Assembly (NCBI GenBank): GCA_964581385.1
Contig: CAZOOK010000011.1
Span: forward strand, 1-64,000
Origin: CAZOOK01 sp964581385
Lineage (GTDB): Bacteria; Pseudomonadota; Gammaproteobacteria; Nevskiales; Nevskiaceae
DNA: 64,000 nucleotides
Reading direction: 5' to 3'
Shown here: positions 57,372-64,000 of the stretch, piece after piece
Position numbering within the stretch: the first letter of the stretch is position 1
Layout of the letters: each line of letters begins with the position of its first letter
Program-made: the position numbers and the translations under genes
Notes under the pieces: generated by a model
Databases searched by the model: none
Told to the model about the DNA's origin: nothing
What the model saw: only the letters and a program-made list of their open reading frames with translations

Positions 57372-59522
57372 ATGGCAAATGGCTTGGGACTCCGACAGGA
57401 TGTAGCGCGCCTCATGGCTCTATGCGGTGCGGGAGTGTCCGTGCGGCCGCCGTCCGGGACCCGCGAGGTGGTGGGGAAGGTACCTTTGATCCTGATGGTC
57501 GCGGCGCTGATCGGTCTGCCAGTACCGCGGGTGATGGCGGTGGAAACGCAGGAGCAAGGCTTCGCCGACCTCAGCATCCAGGACTTGATGAATATCGAGA
57601 TAACCAGCGTCTCCAAGAAAGCCCAGAAACTTTCGGAGGCGCCGGCCGCCATCTTCGTCATCACCAACGAGGACATCCGCCGTTCCGGCGCCAGAAACGT
57701 CCCGGAAGTGCTGCGGCTGGCCCCAGGGGTCGATGTCGCGGCGATCGGCGGTGGACGCTACGCCGTCTCCATCCGTGGATTCACCGGGCGCTTCGGCAAC
57801 AAGCTCCTGGTCTTGATCGACGGTCGCAGCATTTATACCCCGATATTTTCCGGTGTGATCTGGGAAGCCCAGGGACCGGTGCTGGAAGACATCGAACGTA
57901 TCGAAATCATCCGTGGTCCGGGAGCGGCAATCTGGGGCGCCAATGCGGTCAACGGCGTCATCAACATTATTTCCAAACATCCGACAGATACACAGGGCAT
58001 TCTCGCCTCTGCCGGCACGGGTACCGAAGATCGCGGATTCGCAACGCTTCGATATGGAGGTCGCATTGCTGCCGATACGAGCTATCGTGTTTACGGCAAA
58101 ACTGAGGCGCACGGCGAATCCGATGACGCGGCCGGCAACCCAGGTAACGACCGCTCACATTCTTCGCGCGCGGGCTTTCGGGTCGATAGCCAACAGAATG
58201 ACGGACAACTCTCCGTGCAGGGAGAAACCTACAACTTTGCAGCAGGCGATCGCATCGAGTTCCCGCAAGTGACGCCCGATACCTCGCAGACTCCGCCTGT
58301 TTACTCGCAGACCCGCAACATTCAGCAACACGATTCCGGCGGCGATCTACTCGGCCGCTGGGACAAGACGCTGACTCCAACGCAGGATCTGAGCCTGCAA
58401 GCATATGTGGATTTCTCCTCGTTCGTGATCGATGAGGTCACGGCGTCGCGCCTGAAAACGCTCGATTTCCAATTTGAACACCGCATCGGCGTCGGCAGCA
58501 GCAACGACGTGACCTCCGGACTTAGCTATCGGGTCATGAGTTATCGTACTGAGAGTCAGGAGCTGAGCAGCTTCACACCCGACAGCCGCGATCTACGGGT
58601 CGCCAGTGGTTTCATTCAGGATCAAATCCGCCTGACCCCGGAATCTCTGCGCATGACGCTCGGAGCCAAGGTCGAGCGCGACAGCTATTCGGGCACCCAG
58701 TTCATGCCCGACGCGCGGCTGCTGTGGAATGTCGATAGAACGAGCCAGATCTGGGCATCGGCTTCGAAAGCCGTTCGCACCCCTTCGGTCGGCGAGCGCG
58801 ACGCTGGCCTAGGTCTCACCGCGATTATCCCGCCCAATACGCCGCAAAATCCGGCTCCAGTGCCGATTCGGCCGATGACCATTCCGGATGCTTTCGGTTC
58901 GGAGCAGTTGAACGCCCTGCAACTCGGCTATCGGTCCGAGATCGCCAGCAACTTATCGCTCGATCTGACCGGCTTCATGCACCACTACAAGGGACTGCGT
59001 GACTACGAATTTCTCACCGACAAAGCGTACGTGACCTCTGCCAACAACGTTCCCTACGCGGTCCTGCCGTTCGATATTTATAACGGCCTCTGCGGACAAG
59101 AAATCGGTGTCGAAGCGGCCGCGGATTGGCGCGTCAGCAGCTGGTGGCGACTGCAAACCAGTTATGCGCGCACCAGGATCAAGCAGAGCACACCAACCAC
59201 GGAAAATACCGATCCGTCACTCGACGCCTCTCCACGCGGCCTGCTCTCGCTGCGCTCGTCGATGGAAATCGCCGACACCCACTTCGACTTGTGGCTGCGC
59301 CACGTGAGTCAGCGACTGTCGCCTGCATTCAGCAGCTATGTTCCGGAATACACCACGCTTGATTCGGTACTGTCGTGGAAACTGCCGTACAACTTCGATG
59401 TTTCGCTGATCGGCAAGGATCTGCTGGACGAGCGGCATCCCGAATTCGTTGCCGACGTCGTCAGCTCGCAACCCCTGACCGTAGAGCGCTCCGCCTACGT
59501 CAGGATCACCTGGACCCACTGA
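57372..59522 (+). CDS. TonB-dependent outer-membrane receptor
   Basis: A 716-aa outer-membrane receptor powered by TonB. The signal sequence is VPLILMVAALIGLPVPRVMA; the plug domain (about 60-170) has SIQDLMNIEITSVSKKAQKLSEAPAAIFVITNEDIRRSGARNVPEVLRLAPGVDV and LEDIERIEIIRGPGAAIWGANAVNGVINIIS, classic TonB-receptor plug motifs. The rest is a beta barrel ending with an aromatic-rich strand (VERSAYVRITWTH). The ligand is unknown; no TonB system, siderophore or B12 riboswitch is next to it. The start is uncertain: with ATG 57372 the signal peptide has a long extension, and GTG 57471 right before it would give a normal one. Confidence 0.9.
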   Translation: MANGLGLRQDVARLMALCGAGVSVRPPSGTREVVGKVPLILMVAALIGLPVPRVMAVETQEQGFADLSIQDLMNIEITSVSKKAQKLSEAPAAIFVITNEDIRRSGARNVPEVLRLAPGVDVAAIGGGRYAVSIRGFTGRFGNKLLVLIDGRSIYTPIFSGVIWEAQGPVLEDIERIEIIRGPGAAIWGANAVNGVINIISKHPTDTQGILASAGTGTEDRGFATLRYGGRIAADTSYRVYGKTEAHGESDDAAGNPGNDRSHSSRAGFRVDSQQNDGQLSVQGETYNFAAGDRIEFPQVTPDTSQTPPVYSQTRNIQQHDSGGDLLGRWDKTLTPTQDLSLQAYVDFSSFVIDEVTASRLKTLDFQFEHRIGVGSSNDVTSGLSYRVMSYRTESQELSSFTPDSRDLRVASGFIQDQIRLTPESLRMTLGAKVERDSYSGTQFMPDARLLWNVDRTSQIWASASKAVRTPSVGERDAGLGLTAIIPPNTPQNPAPVPIRPMTIPDAFGSEQLNALQLGYRSEIASNLSLDLTGFMHHYKGLRDYEFLTDKAYVTSANNVPYAVLPFDIYNGLCGQEIGVEAAADWRVSSWWRLQTSYARTRIKQSTPTTENTDPSLDASPRGLLSLRSSMEIADTHFDLWLRHVSQRLSPAFSSYVPEYTTLDSVLSWKLPYNFDVSLIGKDLLDERHPEFVADVVSSQPLTVERSAYVRITWTH

Positions 59523-59557
59523 GCCGGGTTCCGCGCATCGGACAGAGCGAATTTAAT

Positions 59558-61450
59558 TTACGCCGACCGTCGCAAGACTCCTGTTTTCTTCAGATGGATC
59601 AGCAGCAACGATACCGCCGCTGGCGTGATGCCGGAGATGCGGCCGGCCTGAGCAACGGTCTCAGGCCGGTGTGCGCCGAGCTTCTGACGCACTTCGTTCG
59701 ATAATCCAAGAACTTTCGAGTAATCGATGTCGTCCGGCAGCGGTGCGTCCTCGTAGCGCCGCGTGCGTTCGATGTCGGCTTGCTGACGCTCAATATAGCC
59801 GGCGTACTTGACCTGGATTTCCACTTGTTCGGCCACCAGCGGATCGAGTCCATTGTTCGCCCAGCCGAGCCGCATCAGCGCGGCATAGCTGCCTTCGGGA
59901 CGACGCAGCAGATCGAGTGCGGAAGCGCCACTGCTCGCCGGCGCGGGACCAAACGTTTCGACGACTTCAGCGGTGGCTAGCTGCGCGGGCTTCAGCCACA
60001 GCGCGTCAAGACGTGCACGCTCGCCATCGATCGCATCGCGCTTGCGGCTGAAGGCATCCCACCGAAAATCGTCGACGAGTCCGAGTTCGCGACCCACCGG
60101 CGTCAGGCGCAGATCCGCATTGTCCTCGCGCAGCAGTAAGCGATGCTCGGCGCGCGAGGTGAACATGCGGTACGGCTCGCTGGTGCCGCGCGTGATGAGG
60201 TCATCGACGAGCACGCCGATGTAAGCCTCGTGGCGCTGCGGCGTCCACGGCGCTTCGTCGCGCACGAGGCGCGCCGCATTGATGCCGGCGAGGATGCCCT
60301 GCGCGGCCGCTTCCTCATAGCCGGTGGTGCCGTTGATCTGGCCGGCGAAAAACAGATTGCGGATGACTTTTGTCTCCAGCGAGCACTTGAGATCGCGCGG
60401 ATCGAAATAGTCGTACTCGATCGCGTAGCCTGGCCGCGTGATGCGCGCGTTCTCGAAGCCCTTGATCGTGTGCACGAAGGCTTCCTGGATGTCGTACGGC
60501 AGGCTGGTCGAAATCCCGTTCGGATAAATCTCGCGCGTGTTGAGTCCTTCCGGTTCGATGAAAATCTGGTGCGACGCCTTGTCGGCGAAACGGTTGACCT
60601 TGTCCTCGACGCTCGGGCAATAGCGTGGCCCGGTGCCTTCGATAACGCCGGTGAACATCGGCGAACGATCGAAGCCAGAGCGGATAATTTCGTGGGTGCG
60701 CGCGTTAGTGTGCGTAATCCAGCATGGCACCTGCCGTGGATGCTCGTCGCGCGAACCGAGGAACGAAAACACGGGTGTCGGCTCGTCGCCGGGCTGTACT
60801 TGCAGGCCGGTGAAATCGATCGTACGGCCGTCGATGCGCGGCGGTGTTCCGGTTTTCAGACGTCCGACGCGCAGCGGCAGTTCGCGCAGCCGCGCGGCGA
60901 GCGCATTCGACGGCTGATCGCCGGCACGCCCGCCCTGATAATTCGCCAGACCAATGTGAATCTTGCCGGCGAGGAAGGTGCCGACCGTAAGCACGACGGC
61001 GCGTGCGCTGAAGCGCAGCCCCATCTTGGTGATGACACCGACAACACGATCGCCTTCGACGATCAAATCCTCGGCTTCCTGCTGAAACAGCGACAGGTTC
61101 GGCTGATTCTCCAGCGCTTCGCGCACCACCCACTTGTAGAGCATACGGTCCGCCTGCGCGCGCGTGGCGCGCACCGCCGGACCTTTCGACGCGTTGAGAA
61201 TGCGGAACTGAATGCCGGCGCGGTCCGCCGCGCGCGCCATGAGCCCGCCAAGCGCGTCGATTTCGCGGACCAGATGTCCCTTGCCGATACCACCGATCGC
61301 CGGGTTGCAGGACATCTGCCCCAGCGTCTCGATATTCTGGGTCAACAACAGCGTGTTGCGGCCCATACGCGCGGATGCGAGTGCCGCCTCGGTACCGGCA
61401 TGACCGCCGCCGATCACGATGACGTCGAATTGCTGCTGGGGAGTAACCAT
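59558..61450 (-). CDS. mnmG: tRNA uridine 5-carboxymethylaminomethyl modification enzyme
   Basis: With MnmE, makes the 5-carboxymethylaminomethyl group on wobble uridine 34. The 630-aa FAD protein (E. coli 629) starts QFDVIVIGGGHAGTEAALASARMGRNTLLLTQ (FAD Rossmann motif) and has SCNPAIGGIGKGHLVREIDALGGLM, PRYCPSVEDKVNRFADK, QIFIEPEGLNTREIYPNGISTSLP, FAGQINGTTGYEEAAAQGI and PYRMFTSRAEHRLLLREDNADLRLT. All are GidA/MnmG hallmarks. ATG 61450 chosen; the frame is open far upstream but is not credible there. rsmG and par genes, often adjacent near oriC, are absent. Confidence 0.97.
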   Translation of the reverse strand: MVTPQQQFDVIVIGGGHAGTEAALASARMGRNTLLLTQNIETLGQMSCNPAIGGIGKGHLVREIDALGGLMARAADRAGIQFRILNASKGPAVRATRAQADRMLYKWVVREALENQPNLSLFQQEAEDLIVEGDRVVGVITKMGLRFSARAVVLTVGTFLAGKIHIGLANYQGGRAGDQPSNALAARLRELPLRVGRLKTGTPPRIDGRTIDFTGLQVQPGDEPTPVFSFLGSRDEHPRQVPCWITHTNARTHEIIRSGFDRSPMFTGVIEGTGPRYCPSVEDKVNRFADKASHQIFIEPEGLNTREIYPNGISTSLPYDIQEAFVHTIKGFENARITRPGYAIEYDYFDPRDLKCSLETKVIRNLFFAGQINGTTGYEEAAAQGILAGINAARLVRDEAPWTPQRHEAYIGVLVDDLITRGTSEPYRMFTSRAEHRLLLREDNADLRLTPVGRELGLVDDFRWDAFSRKRDAIDGERARLDALWLKPAQLATAEVVETFGPAPASSGASALDLLRRPEGSYAALMRLGWANNGLDPLVAEQVEIQVKYAGYIERQQADIERTRRYEDAPLPDDIDYSKVLGLSNEVRQKLGAHRPETVAQAGRISGITPAAVSLLLIHLKKTGVLRRSA

Positions 61451-61529
61451 GGCGAACCGCGCGGGAAGATCCGGGCCAGATTGGCTGGTTATTTTATCAG
61501 CAGTGCACCGAAGGTATAGTTCGAATGCT

Positions 61530-61973
61530 TCACTGACATGCACTTTCCATCTGCTGCTTTGCCGCTTCACGCCGCTGCTCGAGTTCCTGATCGCTGAGGT
61601 AGGTACGCTCACCCTTCTCATCTGTGGCGAACATGCGGCCGCCTGATTCGAGAAAGGCGGAGTGACGCGTGGCCTGGCTACAGCGCGCCTTTTTCTGCGC
61701 AGCCAGTTCCGTGGCTTTGGCTTTATCGCGATCTTCCTGCGCGTGCTCCTCGTCGAGCTTGTGCACATAGCTGCGAAGTGACTCATCGGAACCGCTGTCG
61801 CTCGAAGGAGTTGGCGCGGACTCACCAACGATCTCGCATTTGCCGGATGCGGCGGGCGCCTCACTGAACTGAACGTTTCCACCTGGTCCGACGCACTTGT
61901 AGATCTGGGCCGAAGCAAGACTGGAGCTGCAAAGTAGTGATGCCGCCACCAACGGCATATAGGGGATTCTCAT
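61530..61973 (-). CDS. Exported DUF4124-domain protein
   Basis: A 147-aa exported protein. Signal peptide PLVAASLLCSSSLASA, then the DUF4124 start QIYKCVGPGGNVQFSEAPAASGKC, a Ser-rich linker and a highly charged, probably coiled-coil C-terminal half (LRSYVHKLDEEHAQEDRDKAKATELAAQKKARC, EQRREAAKQQMESAC). It has four Cys that could pair. No catalytic motif. Upstream of mnmG with a 79-nt gap. Start ATG 61973. Confidence 0.82.
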   Translation of the reverse strand: MRIPYMPLVAASLLCSSSLASAQIYKCVGPGGNVQFSEAPAASGKCEIVGESAPTPSSDSGSDESLRSYVHKLDEEHAQEDRDKAKATELAAQKKARCSQATRHSAFLESGGRMFATDEKGERTYLSDQELEQRREAAKQQMESACQ

Positions 61974-62158
61974 CGTGGTTTCTCTACGCAATGGAGGTCA
62001 TGATTGGCGGTAACGCCAGCAACGCCAATATTGAGCAATAGCTTGCAGCAAGATGAATCGCGCCGACAGCGGGGCAAAATACCTCATGCCTATCGTACCG
62101 ATCGGTATGCCGCGAACCGGCGCCATCACAGCGGAGCCAGGAGTCACAGCTCGACTTT

Positions 62159-63223
62159 CTAATCGCTGGCGCGGATGCGGGCAACCAGCGCCTTCGTGAA
62201 CGTCTCGGTGTTTGCGGCCCCGCCGAGGTCGCCGGTACGCACCTGATCGATGTTGAGCGTGTCGTCAATTGCTTTGCGCAGCCGCTTGGCTTTCGCAGGG
62301 AGCTGGCAGTGGTCGAGCATCATCGCGGCGGCCAGCAGCAAGGCGATGGGATTAGCGATGCCCTTGCCGGCGATGTCCGGCGCCGAACCGTGTACGGCCT
62401 CGAAGATCGCCGCGTCGAGGCCGATATTGGCGCCCGGCGCCATGCCGAGTCCGCCGACGAGGCCGGCGACTTCGTCGGACAGAATGTCGCCGAACAGGTT
62501 GGTCGTCACCAGCACGTCAAACTGCCAGGGATCGAGCACCAATTTCATCGCACAGGCGTCGATGATGACTTCGCTCATCTTGACTTTGCCGTGGTATTTC
62601 TCGATGTAGAGATCGCGCGCCGTCTCCAGAAAAATACCGGTCAGCGCCTTCATGATGTTGGCCTTGTGGACAACGGTGACTTTCTTGCGACCGTTGGCGA
62701 TGGCGTAATCGAACGCGAATTCGATGATGTGGCGGCAGCCCTGCCGCGTGTTGATGCCGGTGGACATGCCCACGGCGTGTGGGTCGCCATCGATCGGGAT
62801 GAAGTGCTCGTAGCCCATGTATAGGCCTTCGACGTTCTCGCGCACGATCACCAGATCGATGTTTTCGTAGCGGCCGCCGGGAATCAGCGTACGCGCCGGG
62901 CGCAGGTTCGCGTAGAGCTTGAACTCCTCGCGTAGGCGCACGTTCGACGAGCGATAGCCGCCGGCCGACGGTGTTTCCAGAGGGCCCTTCAGTGCCAGCC
63001 GCGTGCGGCGGATGCTGTCGAGCGCCGCCGCCGGCAGCGGATCTCCAGCCGCCTTGACGCCGGCGAGTCCGGCGACCTGCCGGTCCCAGTCGAAATGCAC
63101 GTCAAGAGCGTCGAGCGCCGCCAGCGTAGCGTCGACGATTTCCGGCCCAATGCCGTCGCCCGGAATCAATGTGGCGGGAATATGCGTATCCATGGGGAAT
63201 TCCGTGACGGACGTTTGCACCAT
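62159..63223 (-). CDS. NAD-type isocitrate/isopropylmalate-family dehydrogenase (probable NAD-isocitrate dehydrogenase)
   Basis: A 354-aa beta-decarboxylating dehydrogenase. It has LIPGDGIGPEIVDATLAAL, substrate residues in GGYRSSNVRLREEFKLYANLRPART (Ser and three Arg, the isocitrate pattern), VIVRENVEGLYMGYEH, VHKANIMK, VTTNLFGDILSDEVAGLVGGLGMAPGANIG, and EAVHGSAPDIAGKGIANP. These favour NAD-dependent isocitrate dehydrogenase of the mitochondrial/Xanthomonas type over 3-isopropylmalate dehydrogenase; homoisocitrate dehydrogenase is less likely. Start ATG 63223 because AGGAGG lies 6 nt upstream; a later ATG at 63193 lacks such a site. Confidence 0.88.
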   Translation of the reverse strand: MVQTSVTEFPMDTHIPATLIPGDGIGPEIVDATLAALDALDVHFDWDRQVAGLAGVKAAGDPLPAAALDSIRRTRLALKGPLETPSAGGYRSSNVRLREEFKLYANLRPARTLIPGGRYENIDLVIVRENVEGLYMGYEHFIPIDGDPHAVGMSTGINTRQGCRHIIEFAFDYAIANGRKKVTVVHKANIMKALTGIFLETARDLYIEKYHGKVKMSEVIIDACAMKLVLDPWQFDVLVTTNLFGDILSDEVAGLVGGLGMAPGANIGLDAAIFEAVHGSAPDIAGKGIANPIALLLAAAMMLDHCQLPAKAKRLRKAIDDTLNIDQVRTGDLGGAANTETFTKALVARIRASD

Positions 63224-63279
63224 TCGGACCTCCTGTCTCACGCAAACTTCACGCCGGGAAGATTAAAGCTAAAACACGC

Positions 63280-64000
63280 TTACGATGATCCCGACCGCTC
63301 CTTGCGTGCGCGCGGATGCGCGGCGTCGTACACCTGTGCGAGCCGCTTCCAATCTAGATGTGTGTAGATCTGCGTGGTCGACAGGCTGGCATGGCCGAGC
63401 AGTTCCTGCACCGCGCGCAGATCGCCGCTGGATTCGAGCAGGTGTGTTGCGAACGAATGGCGCAGCTTGTGCGGATGCAGATGCCCGGGCAGACCGGTGG
63501 CGACTGCCCACGCGGCGAGCCGGCGCTGAACGGTGCGCGGCGTCAGGCGGGTCCCGTCGCGACCGATGAAGACAGCGGTTTCGTCCGGCTCGGCCATGCC
63601 GGTACGCGCGCGCACCCAGTCGCGCAAAATTGCGCGTGCCTTGCGCCCGACCGGCACGATGCGTTCCTTGCGACCCTTGCCGAGCACGCGCACTTCGCTG
63701 AAGTCATCGCTGAATTGCGCGAGGTCGAGACCGCATAGCTCGGACAGGCGCAGTCCGGATGAATAGAACAGCTCCACCAGCGCGCGATCACGCACCGCGA
63801 GCGCACCATCACCGGAAGGCATTTCGAGCGCGCGCTGCAAATCCTCGGCGGTGGCGGGCTCCGGCAGGCGGCGGCGTAATTTGGGACCGCGTACGTCGGC
63901 GGCGGGATTGGTATCAAGCTGTCCTTGCCGGACCAGATGACGGAAAAATCCGCGGACGCTGGATAGCTCGCGCTGGATGCTCGCGGCCTGCAAGCCGGCG
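63280..64000 (-). CDS. xerC: Tyrosine recombinase XerC (5' end outside the window)
   Basis: Site-specific recombinase that with XerD resolves chromosome dimers at dif. The gene runs off the right edge; about 240 C-terminal residues are present. All catalytic residues are visible: Arg in SSGLRLSELCGL, Lys in LGKGRKERIVPVG, His-x2-Arg in HKLRHSFATHLLE, His in LLGHASLSTTQIY and Tyr in QIYTHLDW. The HLDWKRLAQVYDAAHPRA ending is that of XerC rather than XerD. The isocitrate dehydrogenase gene lies 56 nt downstream on the same strand. Confidence 0.93.
   Translation of the reverse strand, partial: AGLQAASIQRELSSVRGFFRHLVRQGQLDTNPAADVRGPKLRRRLPEPATAEDLQRALEMPSGDGALAVRDRALVELFYSSGLRLSELCGLDLAQFSDDFSEVRVLGKGRKERIVPVGRKARAILRDWVRARTGMAEPDETAVFIGRDGTRLTPRTVQRRLAAWAVATGLPGHLHPHKLRHSFATHLLESSGDLRAVQELLGHASLSTTQIYTHLDWKRLAQVYDAAHPRARKERSGSS

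Noticed and set aside
60143..61519. A 458-codon open frame opposite mnmG.
   Set aside because: Antisense to mnmG, whose motifs are unmistakable; no start signal or domain on this strand.
61451..61918. N-terminal extension of mnmG in the same frame.
   Set aside because: It overlaps the exported DUF4124 gene, and MnmG from ATG 61450 already has the exact family length.
1..64000. CRISPR arrays, rRNA and prophage genes.
   Set aside because: No regularly spaced direct repeats, rRNA-like stretches or phage structural genes were seen; the only recombinase is the housekeeping XerC.

Overview
The window is a dense, mostly high-GC bacterial chromosome segment with 57 protein-coding genes, one strongly supported small-RNA gene and one short palindromic mobile-element remnant. 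No rRNA, tRNA, CRISPR array, prophage or complete IS was seen. Gene content and order point to a Gammaproteobacterium: ampD-ampE, tamA-tamB, lptM-lysA, ttcA, rimK with its protease, a homodimeric-type pyruvate dehydrogenase (aceE-aceF), an LpxL-type acyltransferase, and dsbA - cytochrome c4 - engB - (sRNA) - polA in the order known from Pseudomonas. Several features (lysA next to polA, a Marinobacter-type fatty acyl reductase, the C-rich-loop sRNA) suggest a Nevskiales/Xanthomonadales-like lineage, but that placement is inference.

Layout. 0.2-10.7 kb: speD; an UPF0104/HpnL-like membrane protein; a proline-rich sulfotransferase; an inositol-monophosphatase-family phosphatase; a PduO-type cobalamin adenosyltransferase; a small secreted protein; then ampD-ampE-btuF as an overlapping minus-strand operon; a large M16 lipoprotein peptidase; a small envelope protein. 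10.8-19.9 kb: trmL, then a surface-glycan block. Two plus-strand genes encode a DPM1/GtrA fusion and a multi-membrane GT-C-like protein; six tightly overlapping minus-strand genes encode glycosyltransferases (GT4, GT9, three GT2 types, GT4), probably for lipopolysaccharide core or a related polysaccharide. 20-28.7 kb: two convergent, overlapping M14-type metallohydrolases, dsbA, cytochrome c4, engB, a small-RNA gene, polA, lysA, lptM. 28.8-39.4 kb: a carboxylesterase, tamA-tamB, a TraB/GumN-family protein, ttcA, a POT peptide transporter, a repetitive secreted protein. 39.6-48.2 kb: a redox protein, a DUF1289 protein, an internally duplicated diguanylate cyclase convergent with rimB-rimK, small membrane/lipoproteins, a class III adenylyl cyclase, a J-domain protein. 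48.4-64 kb: lpxL, a MITE-like palindrome, a thioesterase, a Nudix hydrolase, aceE-aceF, a two-domain fatty acyl reductase, a TonB-dependent receptor, mnmG, a DUF4124 protein, an NAD-type isocitrate dehydrogenase and the 3' part of xerC running off the window.

How they fit together: much of the window serves the cell envelope (glycosyltransferases, LpxL, LptM, TamAB, AmpDE recycling, DsbA, lipoproteins, TonB receptor). A second theme is signalling and post-transcriptional control: tandem GGDEF protein, adenylyl cyclase, RimB-RimK ribosome modification, and the sRNA. That sRNA, on the minus strand between engB and polA, has its own promoter, four consecutive hairpins with C-rich (anti-Shine-Dalgarno-like) loops and a perfect 12-bp terminator. 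It lies where E. coli has Spot 42 and Pseudomonas has ErsA, and its architecture recalls Xanthomonas sX13. Other points of note are a probable CTG start codon for a periplasmic M14 peptidase, a fully duplicated membrane diguanylate cyclase, and a 167-bp near-palindromic element between lpxL and its divergent neighbour.
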